64,000 bases of DNA from assembly GCA_930367205.1 (NCBI GenBank), contig OV884009.1, forward strand, positions 91,781,189 to 91,845,188, in the 5' to 3' direction. Positions within the stretch are counted from its first letter, which is position 1; each line of letters opens with the position of its first letter. The DNA is from Acanthosoma haemorrhoidale. Its lineage: Eukaryota > Arthropoda > Insecta > Hemiptera > Acanthosomatidae. A model generated the notes under the pieces. The model made no database searches and had not been told where the DNA came from. It worked only from the letters and a program-made list of their open reading frames with translations. This document shows, one piece after another, positions 23,021-35,070 of the stretch. Position numbers and translations under genes: made by a program.

Positions 23021-24928
23021 TCTCTCTTCACTATGAAAAAAAAACTATTTTAATTATGTATTTTGTGATTATTTATATACTATATATGTATCCAATGCAA
23101 AATAATGTATCTTAAATTATATATGCAAGTTACTGTATGATGTAACTATTAAAAAAGAAAGCAAAATATAAATATATGATGTTGAGCGTTTGATGATATT
23201 TATGGGCTTTCGGTTCTATCTCCATAACAAGTTAGTTCTATAAGCAGATTGTATAATTAATAAATAAAATAGTGGATAAATAAGTATTAGTCATGGCAAA
23301 CAATTTCACAAGTGGAAAATTTTAATATTTATTTTTTAAATGAGAAGAAATATATAAGGCAGTATTTGAACCCAGAATATTTTGTTTAGTTTTCAGACGC
23401 TTTTATCAGTAAGTTGCTTACTCCTACCCAATAACAGGCAGAGCATATTTATTTTCTTAGTGTGTTTTCGTTATTCCGGTCTCGGATCCGAAACCATGCT
23501 GTTTTATTTCTGTAAAAATAATAATCACTTACACAATATTTCACCTCTTATATTAAATCACGCAATAGCATCTTAAAAATTGAAACAAATTAAATTTCAC
23601 GTAAAATGATTTAACGGGTACAGAGAGATAGAACTGGTGAGGGTTTGCTCTAAACCTTATTCAAAACCTATAATTAGACATTTGAAAGAAATGTTTCTTA
23701 GTAGGGGCCATTAAACTAATTAAACCTTTGATATAAATTAACTTTTATTTGTATGTGTGTCTTTTCTATTATAACATGTATGTTTCCTGGTGATTATGAA
23801 CCCGGTTCTAAACATATGGCGTACACATTAACACTATACAGTCGAATCAATGGAGAAACATACAAAAAACATTCAAGATTGATTTCCTTGCCTTTAACTA
23901 CCCATTAAATATGATATAAACATAGATTATATTAGGTATGTATTAAATTAAGAAATGTACGCCAATGATACACCACATGTTTTACAATATACCATGAAAA
24001 ATCGAAAAAGCTCACCTGATTGTAGAGCTTTAAGTTTCTGTGAACTTAAAATTACACAAAAATTGTTAAACTTTTTGATTGACTAAAAATAGAGGCAGGT
24101 CCGACGAAGGGTTGTCTTCATAGTTTGTAATGTGTCACAGCCACCCCACCGTTTTGTTATTGGTATGTACATATACTGTATTCATTGTTTTTAAAAAAAG
24201 TGAAGAATATTTGTTATTGTTAATATTAGTTGGTAGTAGTTCGGAAGGTTAGTGTGGTTGGCTATAACCATGTTGCCGCTCAAACTAAACTACGGTTTTC
24301 TAGACTGAGTAACTACTTATTTATTCCAATAGCTACTCTTTATCCTCATGAAGTTGAGTCAACCTTCACAAGACTCATCTTCTCTAAATTAAATACCTTT
24401 GGTGGATTCAGTGCGTGAACCCGGGTCTCCTTAAGACGAACCACTAGGATACAGAAACAGCCATGATGATTTATAAGACATAATTATGATTATAAGACAT
24501 TTCAGTCATAGCCCCTCTCTCTTTGATTTTATAATTAATGTAATGATTCCAGTTTACGTTTGTATATTATTTTCATGTTATATTTGATTGTTTTTTTTCA
24601 GTATTAAGACTTAGTATTTATATAATTGCGTCATGTCGCGTTTATTATTCTTCCCCAACTCGAACCTCTTCTGATTGGATACTTCGTTGTGAGAAGTACT
24701 TGTCAGGTCCGAGCTGAGTACAGTGTTGCTAGAAAAGTACCCTCATGAACAGTAGACTCTACCATAAACACCGGCTCTCCCATACCCTGACAGCAAAATA
24801 CGTACAAGTCAAATAACCGTCAACTTCAAACTGATTGTTCAACGTCAAAATTTCAAAGCTTCAAAAATGTTGTAACAAACTTTTCCATGAAATCCCAGAG
24901 ACAACATTGCTAGCTTAGTAACGGCTGT
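23021..24928. other. No recognisable feature
   Basis: AT-rich DNA. Short frames (23382-23576 plus, 24230-24418 plus) carry no motifs I recognise. Confidence 0.55.
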
Positions 24929-25075
24929 GAAAAGATTACTGACACTGAGGAGTGGGTGACATGTGATGTTGTCAAAGAGTTAGCAGATGACGAAATTATA
25001 GATCTTGTTAAAGGAAAGGAAGAGGAGACAGACAGTGACGATTCAAAAACCTTTGCCACTAACAAACAGCATTTC
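24929..25075 (+). pseudogene. Tigger/Jerky-like transposase C-terminal remnant
   Basis: A plus-strand frame reads EEWVTCDVV, then KELADDEIIDLVKG and an acidic KEEETDSDD run. A Trp-Val/Leu segment followed by L-(T/A)-D-(E/D)-E-I-(I/V)-x-L-V and an acidic stretch is typical of the C-terminal end of pogo-superfamily (Tigger/Jerky/CENP-B-like) DDE transposases. Nothing upstream on this strand is cleanly readable, so it is a short relic. It is separate from the minus-strand remnant at 29640-30397. The assignment comes from remembered family pattern, not a search. Confidence 0.45.
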
Positions 25076-26523
25076 TTCCCAAGAGGAATTCCATGCATTA
25101 GGGGTTGAAGTTTATGTAATCATTCATGTTGCTATCGTACACATCAGTAGTTATAAAACCCGGGCTGAGCTACAGATTTGGCAGTGGCAGGATGGGCTGG
25201 GAAGAGTTAGTTGGTGAGGGGGGGATACGGCGTTGTAGGATAGGCTATTAGACAAAAATGCTTCAAATTGTGAATAGATTCGTTTGTAGAATCTATATTT
25301 TGTAACAAGATGCTATGAAAAAAAAAGCTTCAAAAATTCAAGAGAAATTAATAAAATTTTAATCAATTTGGGGGATTATGTAAATTTAACCGGAACAGAA
25401 GAGGAACTAAATGAACATTACTGTACGACGACGTAATCAAAAGAGTCCAAATTGATGTATGTCGCGGAGTTTTTGGGTTCGAGCACGTGTCTATGGAAAA
25501 TCAAGTGGTTTTACGTAAACACTTTAGTATGTGTAGGCATAAAAATTTATATTGTTACTATCTAACTCAGAATTACTCTAAAATCCAAAAGATCTCATAA
25601 CAGGCCATATAAATTTACTTATATTACTTAATCAGGATGAGCTTGCAACATGTTTACGATGATCATCTTAGCGCACCTGACTTTTCATTCCAAACTTTTA
25701 AAGATACGAGCCACTAAGTCAGGATAGTCGTTATGTTTTTTTGTTTGTTTTTTAGTTGTTAAGACTTGTAATACCGTTCGATTCAGAAAAGGCTTTGACA
25801 ATGCCATCTGTTTACAATCAAGAAGTTGTAATCACTGTCTCCCATTCTTTAAAATGAAGCGTTCAGTGTTACAAGATATTGTAGAAACGAGCAAAAACTT
25901 GAGAAAGAAGCATATATTGCTAAAATAAGACATTGGAAGATCCAATGAATCTCTTAAAAGAAGTTTCAGACCTATTACAGAACCATTAAACTTCCTAACT
26001 ACAGATTTAACATGCTAAAAAAAAGAACCAACCACTATCAGGTCAGCCATTGCTGTCTTTCAACAGGTAATCAAGATGGAGCTGTTAACTCCTGTCTTGT
26101 AAGGATATAATTTCAAGAACAGATTATGAAAATGATGGGTATGTAGAGATATATGAGAAGACGACACCTTCTCTCAAATACCCATCTCCTACTCATTTCC
26201 AAAGTCCATATTTCCGAGAAAGTTCACATCACCTTCTGCTACTCCGTTATACTTCAGCGAGAGTTCCATTTATAAAACAGAAGGCGTTCCTATCGAATCT
26301 CTTCACCATTATGTTAAGACACTGAAGAGCGAAGCAGATTTGAAGGATCGTTTGCAATCTTGAGGACCTTTATTGACACCAAAGGTCAAACCACAGACAT
26401 TGACTTTGGCTACTAGTTCTACCTACAGGGGGTATGGCTACCGGAGACACAAACTATCGGCTATTTTATATCAATAACGGTGATATAACTATTGAAGGCG
26501 TGAGCTGTGAAGTAACTCCTGGT

Positions 26524-26792
26524 TTTTTTAATAACCAACTTAATTATAATAAAGTTACAATATGCCATATTTAATACTTAATAGGCAACAAGTAATTAAG
26601 ATAAATGTTCTCATTCATACCATATTTACAATTCATCATTCACTCGCTCATTCATACAATATTTACAAACAGCCAAGGGGCATCCCAAATCCACATGGTT
26701 GTCACCTCCCTCACATGCGAAAGAGGAAGTAGAGTCTTGGTAAGTCCCCCACGCTCCACCGTCAGCCACGTCACCGGATACGAGCTAGTGAA
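26524..26792 (-). mobile_element. Jockey-like LINE 3' fragment inside the Polinton-like block
   Basis: It starts with a short T-run and AATAAA complement, then 'gttacaatatgcc', 'gataaatgttctcattcataccatatttacaattcatcattcac', 'aagaggaagtagagtcttgg' and 'gtcagccacgtcaccggata'. A CTTAATA repeat has expanded its 'attaggcaa' region. It separates two parts of one decayed frame (TPGFF before, Lys-rich tail after), so it inserted after the block was in place. Confidence 0.85.
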
Positions 26793-27454
26793 GGCTTGGA
26801 AAACTTACTCAAATTCTGCTTTTAAAGACATGTAAAGAAGTTCTGACTTTGACTTAGGCACATGGAAAAGTATGCAGTAAGGATAGTGAGTTGCGTGGTG
26901 GTGGTCGCAGCAAAAGTGTAAATCGGTACTTTCAAACCTATTTGCTCCATCATATTTACCACTTCGTCCTGTACCTTCCACACCTATGACAAAGAAAACT
27001 CTACGATGGGTATGTATGCAACCCTCACGTTGGATAAGTGAAAGGGAAAATAAGTTGGAATATTGGAGCGATACAAATAAGTTGTTTAAACGTTTTTGAA
27101 TTTTATTTGGACGGTCTTCAGCCTGACATGAACTAAATTCTGTACTAGAAGAACTACATGAAGCAAATATAATTTATTAACAATTAGTTGTGGTTTCAGC
27201 ATCATCATGCCGACAAACAAGTTCGCAAATCACATCCATACGAAATAGATGTCTTAAGAAAATGGAAAGAACGTTTAGAGACTTAAAAGTGGGAGAAGAA
27301 ATTAGCTTGTTGGCTAAATATTGATGTCGGAAATCAGTAGGTCGCAAATATTGCAAATCCTGCAAGCAGTCATGATGCTATAATATGCTGATGCTCAAGG
27401 TCTATACAATTTTTTAAAATAGGAGGGGATAAGTGGTGCTGGGAAACGGGCGGT

Positions 27455-27655
27455 GTGTTTCGCCGATCCGAAAGAACGAAAGAATTTCTAACTTTAGGCT
27501 TTCAAGAAAGCATGCTTTTATGTATTTCTAAAGCTGATGGAAAAATCTTGCAAAATATATATGTTGTACGTTCGGTGAGAATTTCAAACGTAGCGGATCC
27601 TCAAAATAATCAAGACGTCTTGACTCCATCATATGGTCTAAAAGACGATCTGTGA
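27455..27655 (+). pseudogene. Fibre-like frame of the Polinton-like block
   Basis: 66 open codons ending in RISNVADPQNNQDVLTPSYG. The pattern I-x-N-(V/L)-x-D-P-x-(N/D)-x-Q-D-(A/V)-x-T is widespread in trimeric fibre proteins of phages and of some large-DNA-virus-like mobile elements. Here it is a fragment without a proper start or partner domains. It lies just upstream of the integrase relic. Confidence 0.4.
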
Positions 27656-27714
27656 CGAACTTTAACTACGTTCAACTGTTTTACAGAGAAAATCAATAAT
27701 TTAATTATTTATAA

Positions 27715-28170
27715 TGAGTAATTGATTGCTTCTCGAAATATGCGTGGGTAGGACCTGTGAAACGCGAAGGCTGTTTCAGAGGCTTTAAATCGCACATTTA
27801 ACAAGAGTAATAAATAGGGTCCCGAGAAAACCTCAAAGCGACCAGAGAAAATAATTTTATATCATCCTCTCAAAAAAATCATAAAAAAAAGTAATACAAA
27901 CCATTAAAGCACTAATAGTAAGATCAAAGGGCCCATCGTAGAAATATTGAATAGGGCTCTAAAAGGAAAAAATGTGACTTATGTCCAGTCTTAAGAAACT
28001 GCTTTTTGGTGTTAGAAATGTTTCAGCCAAGAGATAAATTCTTCGTGTTTTGTTACAAACTTCAAAACTAAAAATGGACCAAAATTTAAAACCGGTGACT
28101 TTGTGAATATATCGAAAAATAACACACAAAAGTAAGCTCAGGAACAAAATTACATGCATTTTTTCTGATG
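27715..28170 (+). pseudogene. rve-type integrase relic
   Basis: The plus strand reads IDCFSKYAWVGPVKREG at 27721-27771, matching the D-x-F-S-K-Y-(A/G)-W first catalytic-Asp block of integrases. Farther on, broken frames give pieces resembling the post-catalytic ERFNRTLK region (about 27940-27970) and then FKTGDFVNISKNN at 28085-28123, the chromodomain-proximal tail of this integrase type. Frames shift repeatedly, with stops. Polinton c-integrase is the favoured reading; Ty3-like integrase is the alternative. Confidence 0.55.
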
Positions 28171-28281
28171 ATGATTTCTTTATAACTACAATTGTTGATC
28201 AAGGCTGCCATAGAACAGAGTTTTGTATTCAATTTCCTAATGTACATATCTTATCATCAAAAGGGCATTAAGACTTTTTAT

Positions 28282-28815
28282 TTTTATCTGACTCCATTTA
28301 TGATAGGTATGTGCCCCGACAATGTACTATGTTCAAGAGAAGAGGTACAGAGGTTTCATAAAGAATTAGTTAAGCTTTCAGAGTTCGAGTGGCAACCAAG
28401 CATCACCGAGTAAAGGTCCCAAGAGACTCACGAGAGAGACTAATTAACAGGGCCAGGAGCCCTGCCTTAAGTACCCTCTCCCCTTGCCTGCTGGGAGGCT
28501 GCACGGGTCTAAGCCGGCGGTGATTCCCACGCACACCTGCGGTGAGGAACGTGATCGGTGGTGAGGAAACGCCTTACTACCCGGTCAGGGGACAAGCCCT
28601 GAAGGTAAAGAGGGCCCAAAAGGGTTGTTATGTTTATGACTGTTTATGACCTGTCTCGTGTGACTTAGTTGGCTTCCGCCTTTTATTGCTTAACACATTC
28701 AAAATGATTTGTATTTGTTTATAATACATTTAGTTCATGTTATTTTACTTTTGCTTACAATATATATGTAATATAGTATAGGGTGATTTATCTTATGTAG
28801 TTAGGGGTCACTACA
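28282..28815 (-). mobile_element. Truncated LTR, same sub-type as 6097-6708
   Basis: It begins abruptly at 'tatctgactccatttatgat', which is about 100 bp inside other copies, and runs to GGTCACTACA at 28815. The middle (GAGAAGAGGTACAGAGGTTT, GGGCCAGGAGCCCTG, CAATATATATG) matches 6097-6708. The missing TGTCGGG end means no TSD can be read. It lies directly against the Polinton-like block, so the left end was probably lost by deletion. Confidence 0.85.
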
Positions 28816-28820
28816 GACGA

Positions 28821-28915
28821 TCTGAAAAATTTCCGACCTCACACACCTTTTATTTCACTAGGTTTTATTTATTGTATTATCATCTTCATGTTGAGGTCGG
28901 AAACTTTTCAGACCA
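28821..28915. repeat. Inverted repeat with 20-bp arms
   Basis: CTGAAAAATTTCCGACCTCA near 28822 pairs with TGAGGTCGGAAACTTTTCAG near 28892, with one mismatch and a spacer of about 50 bp. It directly follows the LTR end. It may be a tiny MITE-like hairpin or the tip of an unknown element. Confidence 0.65.
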
Positions 28916-28919
28916 CCTG

Positions 28920-29639
28920 TGTATTGTTAGACTGTGTGAATGCCGGAGTAAGCCAGGAAGTGGAAAGTAGCACAAACATGGAGAGGACACTACAGAAGTG
29001 ATGAAATATAATCTCTTATCACTATTATTATCAATAGTAAATATATTTCTTATTTGAATTTTGGTAAGGTACTTACTAATGGAATTTTTTTAGTATTTAT
29101 TGTAACATACCTCATTTCCAGTATTCTTTTGGTTAGTCGTCGGTAGTTCAAATGATTCAATGATGCTTATTCATATGTTTATATATATATATATATAAGC
29201 ATAAGTTAACGTTCGTGAGAACTAGAACAGTAAAAAAGATCGAGAAAGAGGTAATAGAAATGAATAGGGCAAACGATGGTATAAGACTGCTTTATTCGTA
29301 GCTCTTAATCCCATACACATACACTCGGAATGTTTACATCCCGATGTTTTGGTATTAAGACTGTGTACCAACAGTGCCTAGGCCTTAACTCATACGAAAT
29401 AGAATATTTACACTGAATCCTTTTTATATTTTAAGTTTTCTACCCAACCTAGAAAATAATTAGCGTTTAAGTACATGTTAAGAGGCAGCCTGCTCTCATG
29501 TAAGAAATACCTTCAGTAGTTCTTGAGACTCCGTATTTATTAATCCCAAAACTAAATCAGACTGGAAACGGAATAAATTCTATTTATGATGTAGCATCAC
29601 ATTGCAAGTAACCCTCTTGCATATAATTCTTAATTGAAA
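28920..29639. other. No recognisable feature
   Basis: AT-rich; may hold the decayed C-terminal part of the adjoining Tigger-like element, but I cannot read it. A short TA tract lies at 29181-29197. Confidence 0.5.
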
Positions 29640-30397
29640 ATTTCCTTATATATAGTACAATGTCGTGATATAACCATTCATGAAATAAATTTGCTGTTAT
29701 CCAAGCGTTTGAACAGCTTGTGCATTTATCTGGCAATTTTGACACGCCGGTTGATTTAAAACAACGTGGATTTCTTTTTTTCCCAATGCACTGTGGAGGT
29801 TTTTCGCATTTTCCTGTTCCGTTGACACATAAGATTAGTATAATCCTTTACTAAGTTTGAATCCTTCTTTACTTGATGTGCTTGTTTTAGATCTAATGAT
29901 TTAATAGGAACAATTCTCTGCATTTATTATGCAACTCCGTTTGGCCACAGTTATAAATTACCTGTTAACTATAATTATTTTCAGAAATAGATTTATTTTT
30001 GGAAAACTCACCCTGTCTTTTTTGCCAACGCAAGACCAACCATCACTCTTCTGTAATCTTTAGGTAATCATGAAATTTCTCAACTTAAACATTAAGGCCT
30101 GATCCCGAAATAGGTATACCTTAGCAAAGGTTGTAGGTTTGAAGAATCATACCACAAAAAAAGAAACTTGTTAAGATTATCAATACTTGTTTTTTTTCTT
30201 AGCAATGCAGAATCTTTGTCAACATTATCGAGAAAACGTAGAAGTTTTTCTTCTTCTTGAATCCACCCTCTAATTGCACTTTCTAGAACGCCTAGTTCCC
30301 TTTTCAACTGAGCTTTTGAAGCATCTTTTCTCACTCTCTCTATTATGGCGAGTTTCTCCTTAACTGTTCATGATTTCCTCATCTTATTTTCAGCCAT
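29640..30397 (-). pseudogene. Tigger/Jerky-like (pogo superfamily) transposase pseudogene
   Basis: The minus strand from ATG 30397 reads a CENP-B-type helix-turn-helix (KEKLAIIERVRKDASKAQLK, then ESAIRGWIQEEEKLLRFLDN) with one in-frame stop near its start. It continues to an NLNKFLFLWYD segment and, after frameshifts near 30040, WLVLRWQKRQG, the second HTH. At 29700-29850 it gives GKKRNPRCFKSTGVSKLP and NAWITANLFHEW, part of the DDE catalytic domain. The domain order is right for Tigger: HTH, HTH, DDE. The C-terminal half is not visible. Dead copy of a cut-and-paste DNA transposon; terminal inverted repeats were not found by eye. Confidence 0.7.
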
Positions 30398-31899
30398 ATC
30401 TGGAAAGGATAAGGAAAAAACTACAAAAAAAAAACAGGGAAAGAAGTCGCAATCCCTGAATAAATCACAAAATTTTTATAAAAGGAGGGAACTTCTGTGG
30501 GTGCTAGTGGGAGAATATTTTGGATAGGTTTCTTGGTAACTAAAGATGTGCAAGAAAATCGATGGTTGATTCTAAGGCTCTGTTTCTCCATCGCTCAAAC
30601 ATGAATATTTCTATATCAAACCAATTTCAAAAACCTTGGTATATATAATGTATATATAAACAGCTTGGTATATATTGAATAAAATTTCTACATAATATTG
30701 TGAATTAAAAAGTGCATTCGTAAGTAGAAATGTAAATTAAATAAGGAAAAAGGTGTTATTCACTTTCATAAAAAAAAAATATTCAGGAATTCCTTGTTTT
30801 GTAAAGGATAATTACAGTTTGAAAACACTTCCGGGAAGGAATTCTTAAATTATGTTCTCTGAATCCTTTTCCTTGAAGCTACTGATAATGATAGTGAGGT
30901 TGTTACTTTGAAATTTAATTTAAATTGTCTTTCACGCCCCCCCCCCCCGAAACGAAATTCATCAAATATGAATAAGAAGTTCTATTTCAATAAATATGAG
31001 AAGCTATGTTGAAAAATAATGTCGTGATAAAAAGTACGAAATTACGAGTAGGTACGGGATCAACGATTGTCAAAAATCGCGCTTCCGTTACATATAAATT
31101 ATAATGCGTTGTCATCTTACTTTTAGACTAACTAAAAATTGGGACTTGAGCTAAACCCGTGTGATATCTGAATCCACAGTACAGAAATTATAAATTAAAA
31201 TGTTATGAATATTAATTTGCCTCAAAACTTGATTTTAAACAACATTTCGGTCAGTGCGGAGCTAAAATAGGCACAACCTTGTAAAACGTCATGTAAAAAG
31301 TTTTTATTTTGTAGATATTATTTGTAGTAAGAAGAATATTAGTTCAAAACTTCTCCCCCACCCCAGGCTTGATAAATATTTGGTAGACAAAATCCAAGTA
31401 AATTCTGGAATAACTTTTCACGGTTAATCGTTAAGATAGTTATTAATTTGAAACAAATTTTTGCTTAACCCAATATTAAGCGAGATACAGTTTTTTAGGG
31501 TTGATCAGCATTTCCTATGTTTGCCATAATTAATGTCAAACACAGGAGTGGCTGGAGGTTCAGAGTTAACCTGTCACTTGTCTCAGGAAGTTGAGTGAAA
31601 GGGATTTCTAGAACTATTAGTCAAGACTTTCAACATGTAACGTTTAAACGGAAACATAAGGTTGTATCAGAAAATGGAAAATAGGGAACAAGAAAATAAC
31701 AGCTATCAGATCAATCAACACTATTTCATTCAGTCTAACGAAGACTTAAAAACTATTTCTCAATTGAACTTGACCCCTACCCCATGTCATTGTTCTCAGA
31801 AAGGTATTTGCGGAAATGAACAAAACCTTCATTTTATGGAGAATTCCCACCAATCCAGGGCCCAACATTTAGCGGCAACAGCAAAATCTATGTTGGTGG
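30398..31899. other. No recognisable feature
   Basis: AT-rich DNA with an 11-C run near 30938-30948. No gene or repeat boundary seen. Confidence 0.55.
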
Positions 31900-32683
31900 T
31901 TGATACGTACTGCATAAAGTGTTACGGCATGGCAATGAAAAATGTGGTTCCATTTATGCAAAATATAAACCCACATAATGTTTGTATTTGACGGATGCCC
32001 GGGTGAGTCGCCTCAGAAGGGTACTACGACTTTTGAAATTTGTTGTTCCAAGGTATTCACTTCAGTTGACGTAATGTTTGGTACACAGTCAAAAGCTGTA
32101 GTAACTCAAAAAAGACCATAGGGAATGAGAACAAAGAGATGCGTTTAATTTTGATGGTGACACGAGAAGTTGAAAAAGAAATCATGCAAGCAAAACAGGC
32201 ACTCAAGATTGAATGTATTTATATTATGCCCTCCTTCGAATGCATCAGTGCATCGCAGTACGAGGAGCAACTTGTATCTCTATAAAAAATGTTTGTTCAT
32301 TGCATTATTTTTTGAGGTTTTGAAATAAAAAAACAAAAAAACAGGCAGATGAATTTGGTAATGGTTTAATCGTCAACCCAAGTATTTCCCTATCATAAGT
32401 TTATGACAATGTTGTAATCGAAATTTAGGACATTAATATTCTTGTTTTGCTCAACGGGCTAACATATTCCTCCAAACATGAGAAAATATTGTTCCACGAA
32501 CCAGGGAGCGGCAATAAAGCAGGTTCAGAGCACTCAACCAAATCATTCAATTACAAACCTGCACATGTACTTTTCATTCATGCATTTACTGGTTCTGACG
32601 CTACACTGGCCTTTTTTGGACATGGGAAATGGAAATTGTTCTCTCTTCTGGAAAAGCAGCAACATTTCTATTATTTTGAGTGA
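31900..32683 (+). pseudogene. PIN/FEN-like 'HAFTGCDTTS' family gene fragment
   Basis: Broken plus-strand frames. 31975-32040 reads VFDGCPGESPQKGT-like, after one frameshift. 32429-32683 reads DINILVLLNGLTYSSKHEKI then HVLFIHAFTGSDATLAFFGHGK. This order, an FDG-(Y/C) segment, then D-x-D/N-(I/L)-L-V-L-L, then LF-(I/L)-HA-(F/I)-(T/S)-G-(C/S)-D-(T/A)-T, marks a multicopy invertebrate family I know as uncharacterised, with a flap-endonuclease/PIN-like fold. Here the usual Cys and Thr of GCDTTS are Ser and Ala, and several stops intervene, so it is a pseudogene. Often such genes are carried on mobile elements. Confidence 0.45.
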
Positions 32684-32699
32684 AATGTATTTGTATGTC

Positions 32700-34029
32700 G
32701 TCGTTATTTGCTGTTATAATATTTATTACAAAATGTCTTTTTTTATTTGATAATAAAATATTTTATGAACAATGTTTATATTGTAACATTCATGATACTT
32801 GAGAATATCATGACTAGCAACCCTTCCATCTGGTCAGCATCGTCCCTTGTGCTCTTAGGAGTGGGGATGAGATAAAGGGCCAGTCTTAGCCTAACAGCCA
32901 GAGAGCGAACCAGAACAAGCTCCCGATTTGGCGGTCACCAACAGAAGAAGAGGAGAAGAACCAACAGCAGACAGTAACGTTGATTGGATTATACGGAGAT
33001 CATCTATTGGGTGATATTGATATTGTTTTTTTATTATGGATCCATTAAAAGAGATTGAGCTCAAATTTCATGTTTTTTTTGTAATTAGTAGTAACTATCC
33101 TTGTTCAAAAGGAATCGAATATTTTTTTTATATAATTTATGTCAGCACTCTATATAATTATAATTATTTGTTATTATCATTTTATTTGTATATATTTCAC
33201 AATTCCCAGTTTCTCAATTTATTAATAACTATTACATTAGCCTTGAGATCGGGCGATTCAATCGGGATAATTTCCTATGTCGAAGACATAAAAACAATTT
33301 GAATTAAAGATCTCATGACGGACCTGCCAAATTAGTTAAGGTAATTTGATCAATAAAGTAGAAAAATAAATGGCAAAAAATGAGGTAGGTTTCAATATAT
33401 GTATACGCGCAGATTGATGATCTGTATTTCGCTTAATATTGGATCCGGCAACAAATGTTATTCTGAATTTTCTTTTTTTCATATTTATAAGAGTTTTACT
33501 ACCGCTGCCATTGACTGGAAAAAAGTTATTTTTCGAAAACCAAAAAAAGTCCCATGAATTTTGTAGCTACCAAATATTAAGCCCGGGGAAGGGGGGCAGG
33601 TCGAGAACTAATGTTCTGCTTATTACTACTAATACCTACAAGAGAAAAATACCTTTTGCAGGGTATAAGTGTAGGGAGAAACATGGCAATCCTAAATCCA
33701 CTCTGCAGTATTCAACAGACCGCTTCTGTGACTTATTGATCTTGATCAAGAATGGAAGTCTCACTGTAAAGTTCATTCTCTTAAATTTAAATGAGAGAAC
33801 TAAACCATAAAAACTGTTACACCGTCACTTTGACCTGGTAGCTTCAATATCATTACCCAGAATATTCTTTATAGATAGCCTTGTGGTGCTGTTACAAAGT
33901 TTTGGAGGATCGAGTCAAATATTTGAAGATCCCATTTTAAGTGTAAACGACGTGCATCTTCCAGAAAGTTCCTGACAACAAGTTCTAATTAGTTTCTTAA
34001 ATATTCTGGAAGGTTTTACTGAGTTCTGT
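32700..34029. other. No recognisable feature
   Basis: AT-rich. The longest frame (33439-33810 plus, 123 codons) has no domain, signal peptide or composition that supports it as a gene. Confidence 0.5.
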
Positions 34030-35070
34030 CTGGCTAAGCTTGGGCGTAAACGTCATCTTGGCTGTCATCAATCAGTACACTAAGAAGGTGGAACCAAGGG
34101 AATCCACCTTCGCTATCTAGTGGCAGGAGAAGGAAATGACAGGGATTTGAAACCTGCCTCAGGAGAGAAACATCTTGGAACCCATAAGGATGGACGTGTT
34201 GTGGAAAAATGGTTCGTTGCTGATTTGTTTTGTGAACATTAATTATAGAGTTTGTTAAGTTTAGTACATGGTGTGTATTGTTTACAGTAGGGAAGTGGAC
34301 AGTATATTCATAATAATTTACTGGTATGTAGTCAATGTTTTAAATCATATGTATAGCATTTAGTTTTAAAGTATATTGGTTCTTTTATTGCTTATTTATT
34401 AGTCCATTCAGTTTGTGTTTAAGGTAGGACTGTATATAGTTTTTCCATTAAGGTAATAACATTCCAAGTTAAACAGAATAAAGATACAAACGCTGGATTG
34501 GTGATCGTAAACATAAAGTATCTCTTATTCCCACTGTTACATATACCTTTGTAATAAAACCTTTGTGAAATTGAAGTTATTTTATCTGCAGACATTTTTT
34601 ACCTTTTATTTATACTGGTTGATAGTTCTCGGATTCAAGTTCCAATTATTATTATTCCCTCTTATATCAATAGTTCGCTGAGAACATTAATATGTTATAT
34701 AGTATAGCGTTATTATTTTTTATTTTTATTACAAAATTTCTCCATGTGATATTGTTTTGTAAACTATTTAATTAATGTTATATGGCCCTAATGTTTATTG
34801 TCTTGTATCATTAGCGCCTCGGGGTACACATACAATATATATATAATATTCTAATGTTTAATGATATGCTAAATGTACCTTATGACTTGTGATTTAGCAT
34901 AAGGATTTCAAAATCAACACTGTCCATTAGGTTCACTTGTTGAGTTCAATTCCTTCCATCGATCCAATTTGCAGGATCTGGCACCCGCACCCTTTCAAGT
35001 TTATTATGTTGGTTTCATTACCTTGGTGAATCAGGCTATTTACCCTAAAAACTGTGAATTGAGTGAAAGA
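34030..35070. repeat. Diverged repeat, copy 1 (relative at 38560-39430)
   Basis: Blocks recur in the same order at 38600-39430: 'aatccaccttc', 'attaattatagagtttg..taagtt', 'gtatcattagcgc', 'taatgatat..taaatgtacctt', 'agcataaggattt' and 'gttcaattccttccatcgatcc'. There is no open frame. An old noncoding repeat, perhaps the 3' region of a LINE or a DNA element. Confidence 0.55.

Larger units (their letters stand above)
25947..28170 (+). pseudogene. Decayed Polinton/Maverick-like block (integrase plus adjoining genes)
   Basis: Several broken frames on one strand match proteins that travel with Polinton/Maverick-type elements in arthropods. 25947-26000 reads ESLKRSFRPITEPLNFL. 26446-26529 reads DTNYRLFYINNGDI then EGVSCEVTPGFF. 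About 26830-26940 continues as a Lys-rich tail in a shifted frame. 27455-27655 has RISNVADPQNNQDVLT, a fibre-like segment. 27721-28170 is an rve-type integrase relic. Stops and frameshifts are everywhere and a LINE lies in the middle, so it is dead. The family name is from recall; a retroelement with a similar integrase cannot be excluded. Confidence 0.5.

Noticed and set aside
24415..24465. Possible tRNA-like sequence on the minus strand (GGTTCGTC, CCCGGGTTC)
   Set aside because: Acceptor and anticodon stems do not form; likely chance.
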